Source: Leptoclinus maculatus
Taxonomy: Eukaryota; Chordata; Actinopteri; Perciformes; Stichaeidae
Length of the DNA stretch: 64,000 nucleotides
Reading direction: 5' to 3'
Assembly: GCA_032191485.1 (NCBI GenBank)
Contig: JAVDOI010000006.1
Span: 11,961,850 to 12,025,849 of the forward strand
The first letter of the stretch is position 1; each line of letters opens with the position of its first letter. Below, one piece after another: positions 1 through 11,200 of the stretch. The notes below the pieces were generated by a model that ran no database searches, was not told the DNA's origin, and was given only the letters and a program-made list of their open reading frames with translations. The position numbers and the translations under genes are program-made.

Positions 1-1493
1 GCCCATTATACACCTTTAATTTCACAAATGGATTAATATTAGATCCTACATGGATGCTTAACCCTTTACTGCAGTCACTGAAAGTACCATGTTGCTTTTT
101 CTTCGCTTACTTGAGTAAGAAATAAAGAATATTTGCAAATAGTTTTGCATCTTTGAAAGTACATGTTGTCAAATGGTACGTGTGCGACGGATGCCTGCAT
201 TGTTTTACTTAAATCATCTTTTGATCCTCTTCTTGCAACTTTCAAGTAAAACTGAAGCTTACAGTTGGCATTAAAGGAAGTGGATCATTCTGTGTTGTTG
301 ACATCCAATACAGTAAAGGATTATTGGATGAAACCAACAGAAACATGGTTCACAGCAAGTTGTCTAAACTTGTTTATATGTAAACAAAGATTTATAGTGA
401 ATATACGAGCACTTTGTCACCTCTTGTGAGTGAGAATCACGTGATGACGAGTTTATTCATCCAGGATGAAAAAACTTTTAATCAAAAGCATTTTTCCTTA
501 ACTTCACTATGCAGTAAAGGGTTGAACTATAATTGTGACAAAACAAAACAGCCAAATGATGGCGATCACAAGGACTGTAGTATAAGTGTTTATGGTTAGT
601 CTTCCATCATCAAAGCCTGAACACATGTAGCTGAAACTAGTGTTTTAACCACCATTATTTTAAAGTATTAACCTGAGCAAAAGACTGGAATGTTTTTAAG
701 AATAAAAGCAAAAATCACAGTTGTAATCGGCTCTACTTTAGGGAACAAAACCGATACGTTTACTGCCATTCCCCTTGAATTTTATGAAAAGATAGAATCT
801 TATATGTTCTACTTTTGAAAAACTTTTCTATTAGCGACACCTGTTACTTGCTTTACTACATCATTGGTCGTGTGAATCATGAAATTTAAAGCTGACCAAG
901 TTTTAAAAATAGTTTTTTTATGGGCGTCTTCTGTGGATTTGGACCAGTAAGAGATCATTTCAGGTCTGAGTTTCATTTCGAGGTCTGGGTCAGATTTGTC
1001 AACAGCTGAATATGTTGAGAAAAGTGAAATCCTGCTTTGTAGCTCAATCAGAGGGCAATGGAACTTTACATCTAATGAAATAAAAACATTTTCATACATA
1101 TGTTGGTTTTCTCTGAAGGTTTTTGTCAAAGTTCAGTATTGGAAATGTCTGCAATTAATTAATCATCACGACCTGCCTACTTACGTCCAAGTTGTGGTGG
1201 TGTTGAAGGAGAAGGAATGAGATTTATTCAGCCCTTAAATATCCAAGTGTATTCGGCCATTGTGGGAAATGTTGGAAATCAACGACCTGAGCTTCTTTAT
1301 TGCAACGTTAGATATTCAATTAGTCTGACATACCTGCCTAGTGATTTGATTGATTTCCCAATGATTTTACCATATCATGATGGATATTGATAACACAATA
1401 TTAAATTACTTATAGCCTGCCTTCATAATTAAGTATTTTATCTATATCACCTTCTCCTGAGCACCAGCATGGTTTTTGCATACATGTTATTTT
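1..1493. other. Gene-free AT-rich sequence
   Basis: I see no recognisable gene here. A 106-codon open frame lies on the minus strand at 809-1129, and shorter frames lie at 414-599 and 996-1220 on the plus strand. None resembles a family I know or shows convincing splice sites. The stretch could be intergenic or the 3' end of a gene lying to the left of the window. Confidence 0.4.
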
Positions 1494-2673
1494 AGATAGA
1501 TAGATAGATACTTTATTCATCCCCAGGGGGAAATTTGTTTGTTACAGCAGCAAAGATATACTTCAGCAAATGACGTAACAGAGTAAAAATATTAAGTATG
1601 AAAAATGCACAATATATACAATAAAATAACAGAGTAGAACATATTAAATATAAAGAAAATTAAATAATAGAAATGCACAGTATATACAATGAAATAGAAT
1701 AGTGTTAAATTAACTAACTAGGTAAACTAAACAACAATGTGATGGATGATCTGGCCAAAGGTGATTTATTATAAAGTCTAATTGCAGTTGGCAGGAATGT
1801 TCTCCTGTATCTGTCTGTCTGTCTGTCTGTCTGTCTGTCCGGAGAAAGTGCTCCGCTGTCCCTGCACTAGGTGGTGGAGAGGGTGGTCCGGGTTATCCAA
1901 TATGGATAATAATTTATTCAGAGTCCTCCGCTTCACCACCTTTTCCAGATTATCTTGTTTGCCGCCAATGATGGAGCCGGCCTTCTTAATCAGTTAATAA
2001 GTTTGTTGGTGTCTCCGGCTCCAATGCTGCTCCCCCAGCAGACTACAGAGAAGTAAAGTGCGCTGGCCACAACAGACTGGTAGAACATCTCCAACATCTT
2101 GCTGCACACGTTAAAGGATCAAAGTTTCCTCAAGAAAAAGAGTCGACTCATCCCCTTCTTGTACACAGCGTTGATGTTGGTCTTCCAGTTCAGTCTGTTG
2201 TTGATGGATACACCCAGGAACTTGTACTCCTCCACCATGTCCACATCCCCTCCCAGAACTCTCAGCGGTTGTGGAGCCATCGTCTTCCTCCTGAAGTCGA
2301 CCACCATCTCTCTGGTCTTGGACCACCCGACCACTGCAGAGTCATCAGAGAACTTCTGCAGATGGCATGACCCTGAGTTGTACTGGAAGTCAGTGGTGTA
2401 CAACGTGAACAGGAAGGGAGACAGAACAGTTCCCTGTGGAGCTCCAGTATCACTGACCACCGTATCAGACAGCACACGGCCAAGTCGGACAAACTGTGGT
2501 CTGCCTGTCAGGTAGTCAGTGATCCAGGAGACGGTGGACACGTTAACCCCCACCACCCACAGCTTCTCACTCAGCAGCAGTGGTTGGATGGTGTTAAATG
2601 CACTGGAGAAATCAAAGAAAGTGATTCTCACAGAGCCACCGGTTCCATCCAGGTGCGACTGAGCTTGTTGCAA
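1494..2673 (-). mobile_element. Truncated non-LTR retrotransposon (Rex1/L2/CR1-like), reverse transcriptase remnant
   Basis: The minus strand encodes the middle and end of a LINE reverse transcriptase, open at 2673-2119. Visible blocks are the palm motif around FFDFSSAFNTIQP, the GAPQGTVLSPFLFTLY block and the catalytic FSDD, followed by KTREMVVDFRRK and the LGVSINNRLNW region. Between the FSDD block and KTREMV, roughly 25-30 residues usual in this clade are missing, so the copy has an internal in-frame deletion. The 3' end at the low-coordinate side carries the tail typical of fish Rex1/L2 elements: a TTTCCCCCTGGGGATGAATA-like segment followed by TATC repeats (1494-1510 on the plus strand read as TAGA). 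The 5' two thirds of the element, including any endonuclease, is absent. It is 5'-truncated and dead. Clade assignment rests on memory of the protein motifs. Confidence 0.85.
1811..1839. repeat. (CTGT)n microsatellite
   Basis: About seven tandem CTGT units lie inside the 3' region of the LINE remnant. Confidence 0.9.
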
Positions 2674-2686
2674 TATCCGTTATTAA

Positions 2687-3713
2687 CCATTATCCTAGTG
2701 CCCCATATATGGGGCGTTTCCAGTACTTTCCATCTTAGACCATCGAACATATACTAATTATGAAACCGAAATATAATGATGTTGCATACCACGTAAAACT
2801 TCAGAACCTGAGTTAAAATAAGATTTAATCAATTTGTACATACTCCAAACACAACTCACTCAAAGCCTATTATAATTACTACAGTACCACATTCATATTT
2901 CGCCAGGATGTGTGCACACCCTGCACATATCCGGACCAAGCAATCGAAGCTCGATGCTAACAAAGAAACTGAGATGGCAGAAAGCACGGCAACTACACAC
3001 AGATGACGGACATATCCGTAACATCTCTCTCCGTCATACTATCGCTGATATATGAGCAAATAGAATATATAAAAGACAGCAGACGAAAACCACCATTACG
3101 CACGCGACTACTTTACGCACAGCACCTGCACACCACAGCTTGTTGTTGTATCATCGCGAGTTTTTTCACCGTTCATTTTGTTCATAACGGTTGTATTTGG
3201 ATGTATTGAACACCATTAGTGATAAACAAGTGAAATATGTAGTTTGGTACATGAGAAAAGTCAAATGGCACACATGGTGCCAAGATGTGCCAAAATGCAC
3301 ATTTTGGAAATCTCGCCTGAACTCTCTGTACTAAAACCTCTCTCATTTTGTTGGGCTTTACTTTATCAAAGTCAAACTTTTGCAGAAAGACTGATCACAT
3401 ATTGTGCTATGATTTGAGAGATGTTTTAGGCTTGGACCTGCATTCTTTCAAATAAATAATATCAATAAAAGTGCTTTTTTTTTCAGGCGAACCTGAACAT
3501 TTTAAATTGAGCTGTGTGCCATCTTCATTTACTATAAACCAGTAACATATACACTGATATTTACACATCTGAGCAAAATCTCACAAGTGTTAGTGTTATT
3601 TATACCATCAAAATTATCCAAAAAGACCTTACAGTTAGAGATCTGTACTCTCTTTAGTATGGGTATGCTATTTTCGAGCAGAGGCCTACAAATTAGGACT
3701 AGGGGTTAAAGGG
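2687..3713. mobile_element. Candidate TTAA-flanked non-autonomous DNA transposon
   Basis: The LINE remnant stops abruptly near 2673. A 1,027-bp segment follows that is bounded by TTAA on both sides (2683-2686 and 3714-3717). Its two ends, read inward, are roughly similar (CCATTATCCTAGTGCC on the left, CCCTTTAACCCCTAGTCC on the right), as expected of degraded inverted repeats of a piggyBac-like element. There is no transposase frame. A 14-bp perfect palindrome, CCCCATATATGGGG, sits at 2701-2714. The assignment is weak because the end similarity is imperfect and TTAA is common in AT-rich DNA. Confidence 0.3.
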
Positions 3714-3991
3714 TTAATTAAGAGATAAAACTGTGAAGTGAAATTAAACCTTTTAATAACAAAACATCAGGTCAATTTATTTCCAGAATAATATACTAGT
3801 TTTCGTTAAAAGTCCTAAAAACTGCTCTTTTACTATAATCGTCTTGAAAAGTGGATATGCCATTAAAATAAGGCGCATATGTCAATAAAATTACTTTTGA
3901 GTAGGAAAAACGCAGACCTGACCATTAAAACTACATTTCCCTGTGAGCTGATTACACCACATTTGTCGCTTGAACATGACGTTAACACCTG

Positions 3992-3999
3992 TATAAATA
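3992..3999 (+). promoter_or_regulatory. TATA-like box of rpl41
   Basis: TATAAATA lies about 30 bp upstream of a pyrimidine-rich stretch (4021-4048) that fits the 5'-terminal oligopyrimidine start of a ribosomal protein mRNA. The likely start site is near 4021-4023. The position relative to the first non-coding exon supports it. Confidence 0.55.
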
Positions 4000-4165
4000 A
4001 CGCCCTCTTCCTTCGTCACATCCTCTTTCCGTTGCTCCTCTCGCCTTGAGGTATGGAACATCTCTCCTCTGCCAACTGAATCCACACAAATCTTCACATT
4101 TTACAAATCATCCACAGGCACTAATCATTTAATTGTATTTTTTTTCACAGAAACTTCTCCTCACG

Positions 4166-5364
4166 ATGAGAGCTAAGGTGAGTTGACCAGCAAATATCCG
4201 TATTATTGTGATTTTACATCCTCTTCCTGTTAGTCAACGACGCTAGCCAGCATCAGAATAGCCTCTCCTGTGCTGCTTTATCTTGTTGACTGAAAATGTT
4301 TCTCTAACCTTGTACTGTGTTTATAATGCGTATATTTACATGCAAATCTAAACCATTTGTACAATAAATGTGTTAAGCAGTAACGTTAAATGCTACTGCG
4401 TCATGAAGGCCCGCCTCCGTTGCACGCTCTAATGTTAGCAATGGTAATCGCAATGCTGTTGTATCTCATGTGTTTATGGTGGAAGCTCCAGTCAAGGTCT
4501 TTGACAGACATTACTGTTAGATGCATTTTGTACCAGTGTGGTGCGAAGTCTCAGTAGTATATCTGCATCATGTAAAGCGTGCTGTCAGTCTGTAAGGTGT
4601 ATAACAAGCATGGCAAACGTGACTGCACCCTAATAAATATCCCTTTTGTCTTCCAGTGGAGGAAGAAGCGTATGCGCAGGTGAGCATTATTGATTCTCTT
4701 TGTACAAACTCCTAGTTCCCAGTTTAATGGTTTTGATCACACTTACCATTAAACTAATCCATCTCCATCTATGCCATAATTACTGCATCCAGTTATATTT
4801 ACAATTCAACAAAAACACTTGATCAATGCCTCTTGGAATTTGTTCAATTTCTAATTGAAACATTGCATTAATATTGATGGGCAGTATTATCAGTGCTGGG
4901 TGTCCAATTTTAAATGCTCAACCACAGTTCACTACTCAAGTCAAGTGCTGATTGCAGGATTGGATTCCACACATATGTACATGGTGCTATTGAAATGTTA
5001 CTAGATCAATACTATACATATTTGTGTCCATGTGAAGATCAGTTATTTCTCAATGTACAACTCATGATTTTAAAATTGTTTTTCCACGAGTGTGTAAATT
5101 TAAACTGCTATATTTACTGTTTTGACAATTGAGAGAAGTTTAGGCTTTCCTACACAGGACCGTACCAAACACTGATTGCAGATATTAGCATAACATTAAA
5201 ACTAAATCATGTCACTTGGCCATTCAAATTGTGGATTATTTTTTTGGGGGGTTGCAATAAATCCATTAAGCAGCTAACTTCTAAATGTTTTCCTAAAAGC
5301 TGCTGTTTTTTGTCTCAACAGGCTGAAGCGTAAAAGGAGGAAGATGAGGCAGAGGTCTAAGTAG
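4166..5364 (+). CDS. rpl41: Ribosomal protein L41 (eL41), 25 residues over three coding exons
   Basis: This encodes eL41, the smallest ribosomal protein, an almost entirely basic single helix at the interface of the two cytosolic subunits. Coding exons are 4166-4177 (MRAK), 4657-4679 and 5322-5364. Joined, they give 25 residues made up almost wholly of Arg, Lys and Met and ending QRSK, which matches the near-invariant vertebrate protein. All junctions are GT-AG. A non-coding first exon probably runs from about 4022 to 4050 (donor GTATGG at 4051) and joins at the acceptor ending 4150; its pyrimidine-rich start fits a TOP mRNA, which is translationally controlled through mTOR. The poly(A) signal AATAAA is at 5621-5626. 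The reading frame is far too short for ordinary ORF detection; recognition rests on the full-length match and the correct phases. Confidence 0.95.
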
Positions 5365-5620
5365 GCCCTCATCCCTGCCAGCTGTGATCCCGTCGGAGCC
5401 TCTCCAGTTGACTGACCCATGTGGCTGAAGTGAAGCCTACATCGGTGGAACGGAGGCCTGAACCCTGATCTCAGATTACTGCGCACCTCATGGAGACTGC
5501 TGTGAAAGTCTGACTGGAAAAGGCAAAGATGCTGGACTATCACCATCAGAACTGCAGCTGCTTTGTTCATGGATCATAATACATGTTTACCAACAACTGT
5601 CATTCTGTGAAGTATTGAAC

Positions 5621-5626
5621 AATAAA
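5621..5626 (+). terminator. Poly(A) signal of rpl41
   Basis: A canonical AATAAA lies about 260 bp after the rpl41 stop codon, followed by T-rich and GT-rich sequence (AAAGTTGTGTCTCTTG). Confidence 0.7.
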
Positions 5627-5910
5627 CGAACACTGTTTAAAATTTACGACAAAGTTGTGTCTCTTGATTATATGTGACTATTAACATATTAGTCCATGCA
5701 TGTCTCGTATAACGTACTCTTGCTTGACTATTCATTTTTTTGGGGGGGTTGGGTTAGTCCTGTACCTCTGTACTGTAAGTTTCGATCACTTCAGGTTTAT
5801 GAATCAAATAAGAGCTGTAAAAATGACTTGGTACGAAGCGTTTAGTGTATTTTGCCTTGTGACTGCAAAGGAAACGGTAATAAATATAGCTTTTGTACAA
5901 GAATCATATA

Positions 5911-7304
5911 CAGGTGCATCTCAATGAATTAGAATATCATCGAAAAGTTAATTTATTTCAGTAATTCAAAAAGTGAAACTCGTATAGATTCATTACACAG
6001 GCAGATATATTTCAAGCATTTATTTTAATGATTGTGGCTTACAGCTAATAAACTCAAAATTCTGTCTCAGAAAATTTGAATATTGTGAATAAGTTCAAAA
6101 TTGTAGATTTGTGGTGTCACACTAATCAGCTAATGAAAAACACCTGCAAAGGTTTCCTGAGCCTTTAAATGGTCTCTCAGTCTGGTTCAATAGGCTACAC
6201 AATCGTGGGCAAGACTGCTGACTTGACAGTTGTCCAGAAGTCATTGACACCCTCCACAAGGAGGGTAAGCCACAAAAGGTCATTGCTAAAGAAGCCGGCT
6301 GTTATCAGAGTGCTGTATCCTATTAATGGAAAGTTGAGTGGAAGGCAAAAGTGTGGTAGAAAAAGGTGCACAAGCAACAGGGATAACCGCAGCCTTGTGA
6401 GGATTGTGAAGCAAAGCCCATTCAAGAATTTGGGGGAGATTCACAAGGAGTGGACTGCGGCTGGAGTCAGTGCTTCAAGAGCCACCACACACAGACGTAT
6501 CCAGGACATGCATCTACAATTGTCGCATTCCTTGTGTCAAGCCACTCCTGAACCAGAGACAACGTCAGAAGCGTCTTACCTGGGCTAAGGAGAAAAAGGA
6601 CTGGACTGTTGCTCAGTGGTCCAAAGTCCTCTTTTTAGATGAAAGTACATTTTGCATTTCATTTGGAAATCAAGGTCCCAGAGTCTGGGGGCAGAGTGGA
6701 GAGGCACACAATCCAAGTTGCTTGAGGTCCAGTGTGAAGTTTCCACAGTCAGTGATGATTTAGGGAGCCATGTCATCTGCTGGTGTTGGTCCACTGTGTT
6801 TTATCAAGTCCAAAGTCAGCGCAGCCGTCTACCAGGACATTTTAGAGCACTTAATTCTTCCCTCTGCTGACAAGCTTTATGGAGATGCTGATTTCATTTT
6901 CCAGCAGGACTTGGCACCTGTCCACACTGCCAAAAGTACCAATACCTGGTTTAATGACCACGGTATCACTGCGCTTGATTGGCCAGCAAACTCGCCTGAC
7001 ACCATAGAGAGTATTGAGTGCATACTGTATACTGTACATGGACATACTTTTCAGTAGGCCAACATTTCTGTATTAAAAATCCTTTTTTTAATTGGTCTTA
7101 TGCAATATTCTAATTTCTGAGATACTGAATTTTGGGTTTTCATTAGCTGTAAGCCATAATCATCAAAATGAAAATAAATAAACGCTTGAAATATATCACC
7201 CTTTGTGTAATGAATCTATATAATATATGAGTTTCACTTCTTGAATTGAATTACTGAAACAAATTAACTTTTCGATGATATTCTAATTCATTGAGATGCA
7301 CCTG
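5911..7304 (+). mobile_element. Tc1/mariner-like transposon, inactivated
   Basis: A 1,394-bp element is bounded by TA target duplications (5909-5910 and 7305-7306). The outermost inverted repeats, starting CAGGTGCATCTCAATGAATT, match almost base for base between the ends. The inverted similarity extends inward for about 180-210 bp on each side (about 5911-6090 and 7096-7304), the long-IR arrangement of many fish Tc1 elements. A degenerate transposase lies between. The clean ends and TA duplication argue for insertion by its own or a related transposase, followed by decay in place. Confidence 0.95.
6169..7057 (+). pseudogene. Tc1-family transposase pseudogene (DD34E)
   Basis: The remnant covers most of a Tc1 transposase in three pieces. 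The N-terminal part with the helix-turn-helix/AT-hook-like region (GRKRCTS) reads at 6169-6588. From about 6480 the frame shifts by one, and the catalytic core continues with TWAKEKKDW and LFLDEST (first Asp). An in-frame TAG near 6761 interrupts this second frame. The third piece has QQDLAPVHTA (second Asp) and NSPDTIESIE, where the family usually has DSPDLNPIEN (the Glu). The C-terminal residues after that are lost. With one frameshift, one stop and a degraded end, no active enzyme is made from this copy. Confidence 0.9.
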
Positions 7305-8137
7305 TAGTTGAAAATGAACTGGAGAAGGTATTGCATAGCAACTAATTAACTATCAACCCTAATGTACATTTAATTTATCCAATTGTTTCTACAGTTTGTA
7401 ATGCTGAACTGGGACTTCAGGTGCTTTACAAATAAACTTGCTTTGCTGTGTGATGAGCTGAGACGAGATTAATTTGAAATGTATCTGAACATGGCTCACT
7501 GGCTCAAACTACTACGCTTTAACTAAAGCAGTTTAAATGAGTAAATAAGAACGCATTGTTTTGTTGTAGCACTGGTGGACACCAACAGCATGCTTCTGTT
7601 ACACACTATGAGTTTACTGTATATATGATTGTGTGTGTGTCACACTTTTGTTTGTGTTAAATATAAAATTATGGTCCTGCATTAACATTTTTACCTTTAT
7701 CAGCAAATTTTACTTTAAGTATGAAAAGAAAAAGTGTTCATTATGCAGTCAGAATGATCTCTGATCTGCAAAGTAACTGTAGCTGTGGTTCACTAGAAAC
7801 TGTCAGATAAAATATGTGAAATAAATAGTAAATTACTTACTAAATACTTGCCTCTGCAATGTAGTAGCATAAATGGGAATACTCAACTGAAGTACAAGTA
7901 CCTAAAAATTGTGAGAGCAGAGATTTTCTCATAAATGGGGCACTGGTTGAGTGACTGAAGGGGGGGGGGGTGCATGGAGTATAACAAAAGTTAAATAAAA
8001 ATACATTTTCAAAATTGGGGTGCTAAAGTGGGACCATGACATAAAATGTGTCGGAACCAGAGACATAATCTCTGGATTATTTGAATCTGCGTAATTGAGT
8101 TTAGTTTTGAGTCTGCGTGACGCGTCGACAGGGGGCG
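7305..8137. other. Intergenic sequence with a repeat fragment
   Basis: There is no gene. At about 7785-7910 there is a degraded copy of the fish repeat containing GAAGTACAAGTACC-like sequence, also found near 23.3-23.5, 24.25-24.55 and 50.8-50.95 kb. A short G tract lies at 7960-7970. Confidence 0.5.
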
Positions 8138-8145
8138 CACGTGAC
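8138..8145 (+). promoter_or_regulatory. E-box in the probable crbn promoter
   Basis: CACGTGAC sits in a short GC-rich patch about 65 bp upstream of the crbn start codon, next to GGGGGCGC. CACGTG is bound by USF and MiT/TFE-type bHLH factors. Function here is inferred only from position. Confidence 0.3.
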
Positions 8146-8209
8146 CCGTTCTTGCTGCTGCACACTGAAGACGCCGTAGAAGAAGAGTTCGTATTGTAAA
8201 CACAAGGAT

Positions 8210-11200
8210 ATGGCTGACGAGAGGGGTGGAGGTGAAGACAACGTTAACGACAACATGGGGAACCAGTTACAGCTCTTACCAGGTAACTGTTGCATGTGTG
8301 ACATGACTGGTCGCTGTCTCAACAGAAGAGCGGTCATCTCTTCGCCCTGCTAACAGCTAACAGCTAGCTAACGTTTCTTCTCAACAGGCCACCGTTAGGC
8401 ATCACGTCCCGACTGACACATCTTTATGCTGTCACTTTCTGTTCATGTTTACCATCAGAGTGACTCATTAAGATGACGAAGTCGCAGCTGTAGCTTGGTT
8501 AGGAGACGTTAAAATGCCGCTGTGTTTTGCTGTGCCTGTTAACAGACAATGAGGAAGAGGAGGAGGAAGATGACATGGAGACTGAAGACCGAGACAGCGA
8601 GGGAGGAGAGAAGCCCACCCTCATCACCTTTGACCCCAGTCTTCCCACATCCCATGCCGTGAGTGATGCCACTGACGCGTTATTCCTCCACATGTTTACT
8701 GTCATTGTTTCCTTCACAGTGTTTTTATAATCACAGAGCTGTAAAGGTAGTTTTGTGCAGCTGTCGTTGTGTTGACTGTGACCCCTGTGGTGGCAGTACC
8801 TGGGTGCAGACATGGAGGAGTTTCACGGCCGTACAGTCCACGATGAAGACAGCTGTCAGACCATCCCTGTGCTACCGCACACGGCCGTGATGCTGGTCCC
8901 GGGTCAGACGCTGCCTCTGCAGCTCTTCAGGCCGCAGGAGGTCAGCATGATGCGGAGCGTCATCCAGAGAGACCGCACCTTTGCTGTGCTCGCACACTGG
9001 TAAGAAGCATATGCAAAGGAAGCATTTGATGTATCAGTTAAAGGGTTTACCAGTCATGACCGGTGCTTTTTGGACAATGAAAACTGTTTTATAATGTTTC
9101 TTATGAGACACTTGAAGAGGTTTTTAACATCTGAGAAAAGAAATCCTGATGATATCATGAGGGTTATCTGACATGGTGCATACAATTTGAAAAATCTGGG
9201 TATGCTTGATGTGAATTGTATGATCCAGTGTTTTCTTCCTGGATTTTTCCTATTGTTTTTGTGTGTCAGTCCCCCAGTCTTATAGAAGCACAACACTAAA
9301 TGACTGAAGTACCCTTTGGAATTGTTTTTGGATCTTAATTTTAATGGTTTTATTTGGTGTCTGTTTCAGCAGTGATGCAGGTGAGTCGGAGGCAAAGTTT
9401 GGGACAACAGCTGAAATTTATGCGTACCGAGAAGAGCAGGAATATGGCATTGAAACTGTCAAAGTGAAAGCTGTAGGCAGGCAGAGATTCAAGGTCCACG
9501 AGATAAGAACTCAAGCAGACGGGTAAGTTTAATTGCCTCATAAACCAAAGTTAGTGCTAGATGCATGTGCACATTTGACTTTGCTGTCCTCTATGAATGA
9601 AGACATAAACATTGTGTTGTGGTCCTCACATGAAGTGAGCCTGTGGTTGTCTGTAGGAACCCTGCAGGGTTTGAATGTTATTATCCCTCCTATTTTGAGT
9701 GCTATTTAGTCGATATAAACCATGAAATCAAACGTCAGTTTTTTTACTTACATTATATGTGATGAGTATTTACACAAAGAAGAAGACATCATGGAAAACA
9801 CGTGGAAATGGTCAAATGTCTTTAACAATTATTGGAAAATTATTCCATCATTCTCCTAACTACTAGGCTATTGATCAGAGCTCCCCAAAACGGATAGCAT
9901 TGCCATCTGAAAGGGCAAAGTTATGTTCATATTAACCTTTTAAATTATAGTTTATGGACGAGAGAGTATTTTCAACAGGCTGTAACGTTGTGGAAACGCT
10001 GTGAACATGAGTCACGTCACATCGTAGCACATGCAGGTTGAACTACAGGAGTGGCTTAACTGGTAGATTGTATTATTATCTATGATCAATGTTTCTAAGC
10101 ATGTAAGAGATGATGTCAGGGATAAGTTACAGCCATAGACTGCACATCTTTTAAATCAGGCTTTTGTATGACGAGATGTTGTCTGTCAAACCAGTTGGAT
10201 CATCACTCAAAATATCGCTTAGATATTATCTCTAGAAAAGAGTGACGACCGTGTTCTAGTGTTTGTCCTGCTGTCTGTTGCAGCCTGTTACAGTCAGGAC
10301 TTTTATTCTTTTTTTCTAAATTACTCAAGTGGTGTTCTCCCAGTTCACAGCTAGAGGGCAGACTAACTATTCACAGTCTTCCTCAGAAAGTAAACTGAGA
10401 ACATCATCATCAGCTTGCGGTGATTGTATCAGTGGAGTACATTCAGGTTCTTATACGAGATGTTTTGGTTGTGATTTTTTTTTTTTAAGATGAGTTCATT
10501 GTGGTTTTTCTCCTACATACTCTGGAGATGGTTTCGTTTATTTGATGTTCTTTGAGCCTCCTCTTGTCGGAGCGTACAGTAAAGGACGGAAGCATCTATG
10601 GAGAAACGCCGCCTGTCTAAGTGTTGTGGTGGGACTGTAGATCATGTCTACTTATGTCCTCCACTGTTCAGGACATTAATGAAGTTTACTGTCCATAAAA
10701 CTGGGTCTTCATACAGAGAGATTTCCCTCTTTCTTGAGTTGCTGTTGTGTAATGCACATACATTGGTTGCCATAATCCTGTTATCCCGTTGTACTGCAAG
10801 TGACCTCAGCAAGAATTAAAATGATCTTCCTCTTAAATGGAATCGGCTGTTGTGCCCTCGGAGGTGATGTGTACTGAATATTGATATTTTAATACCCTTC
10901 TCTTTCTTTCAGAAATGTTCTAAAACATTTCTGAATGTTTCAGCTTTTGGATCACAGAAACAAATATTTGGAAATGCAGTTCCACTGCCATCATATTATG
11001 GCAGCAGTTTAGTGGCTTTTCTTTCTGTTTGTGCATTAAATAGTTAGAAATGAAACACTGCTTTTTATCTTTTGGTAGGGTTGAACTACACGCCGTTTTA
11101 GTTGTGTGTTGTGGTTCATGGCTACACCTAAAGGTGTGTTATTGTTCATGCGGCGTTGCTTAGTGCATGTTTGTCTGTCTGAGCTCCAGGGAGTTCACTG

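Noticed and set aside
809..1129. 106-codon minus-strand frame as a gene or old exon
   Set aside because: No family resemblance, splice support or neighbouring exons are visible; the length is within chance for AT-rich DNA on this scale.
5274..5570. 98-codon minus-strand frame over the rpl41 last exon
   Set aside because: It is antisense to the rpl41 coding end and 3' UTR and has no independent support.
6195..7045. Minus-strand frames inside the Tc1 element
   Set aside because: They are shadows of the degraded plus-strand transposase.
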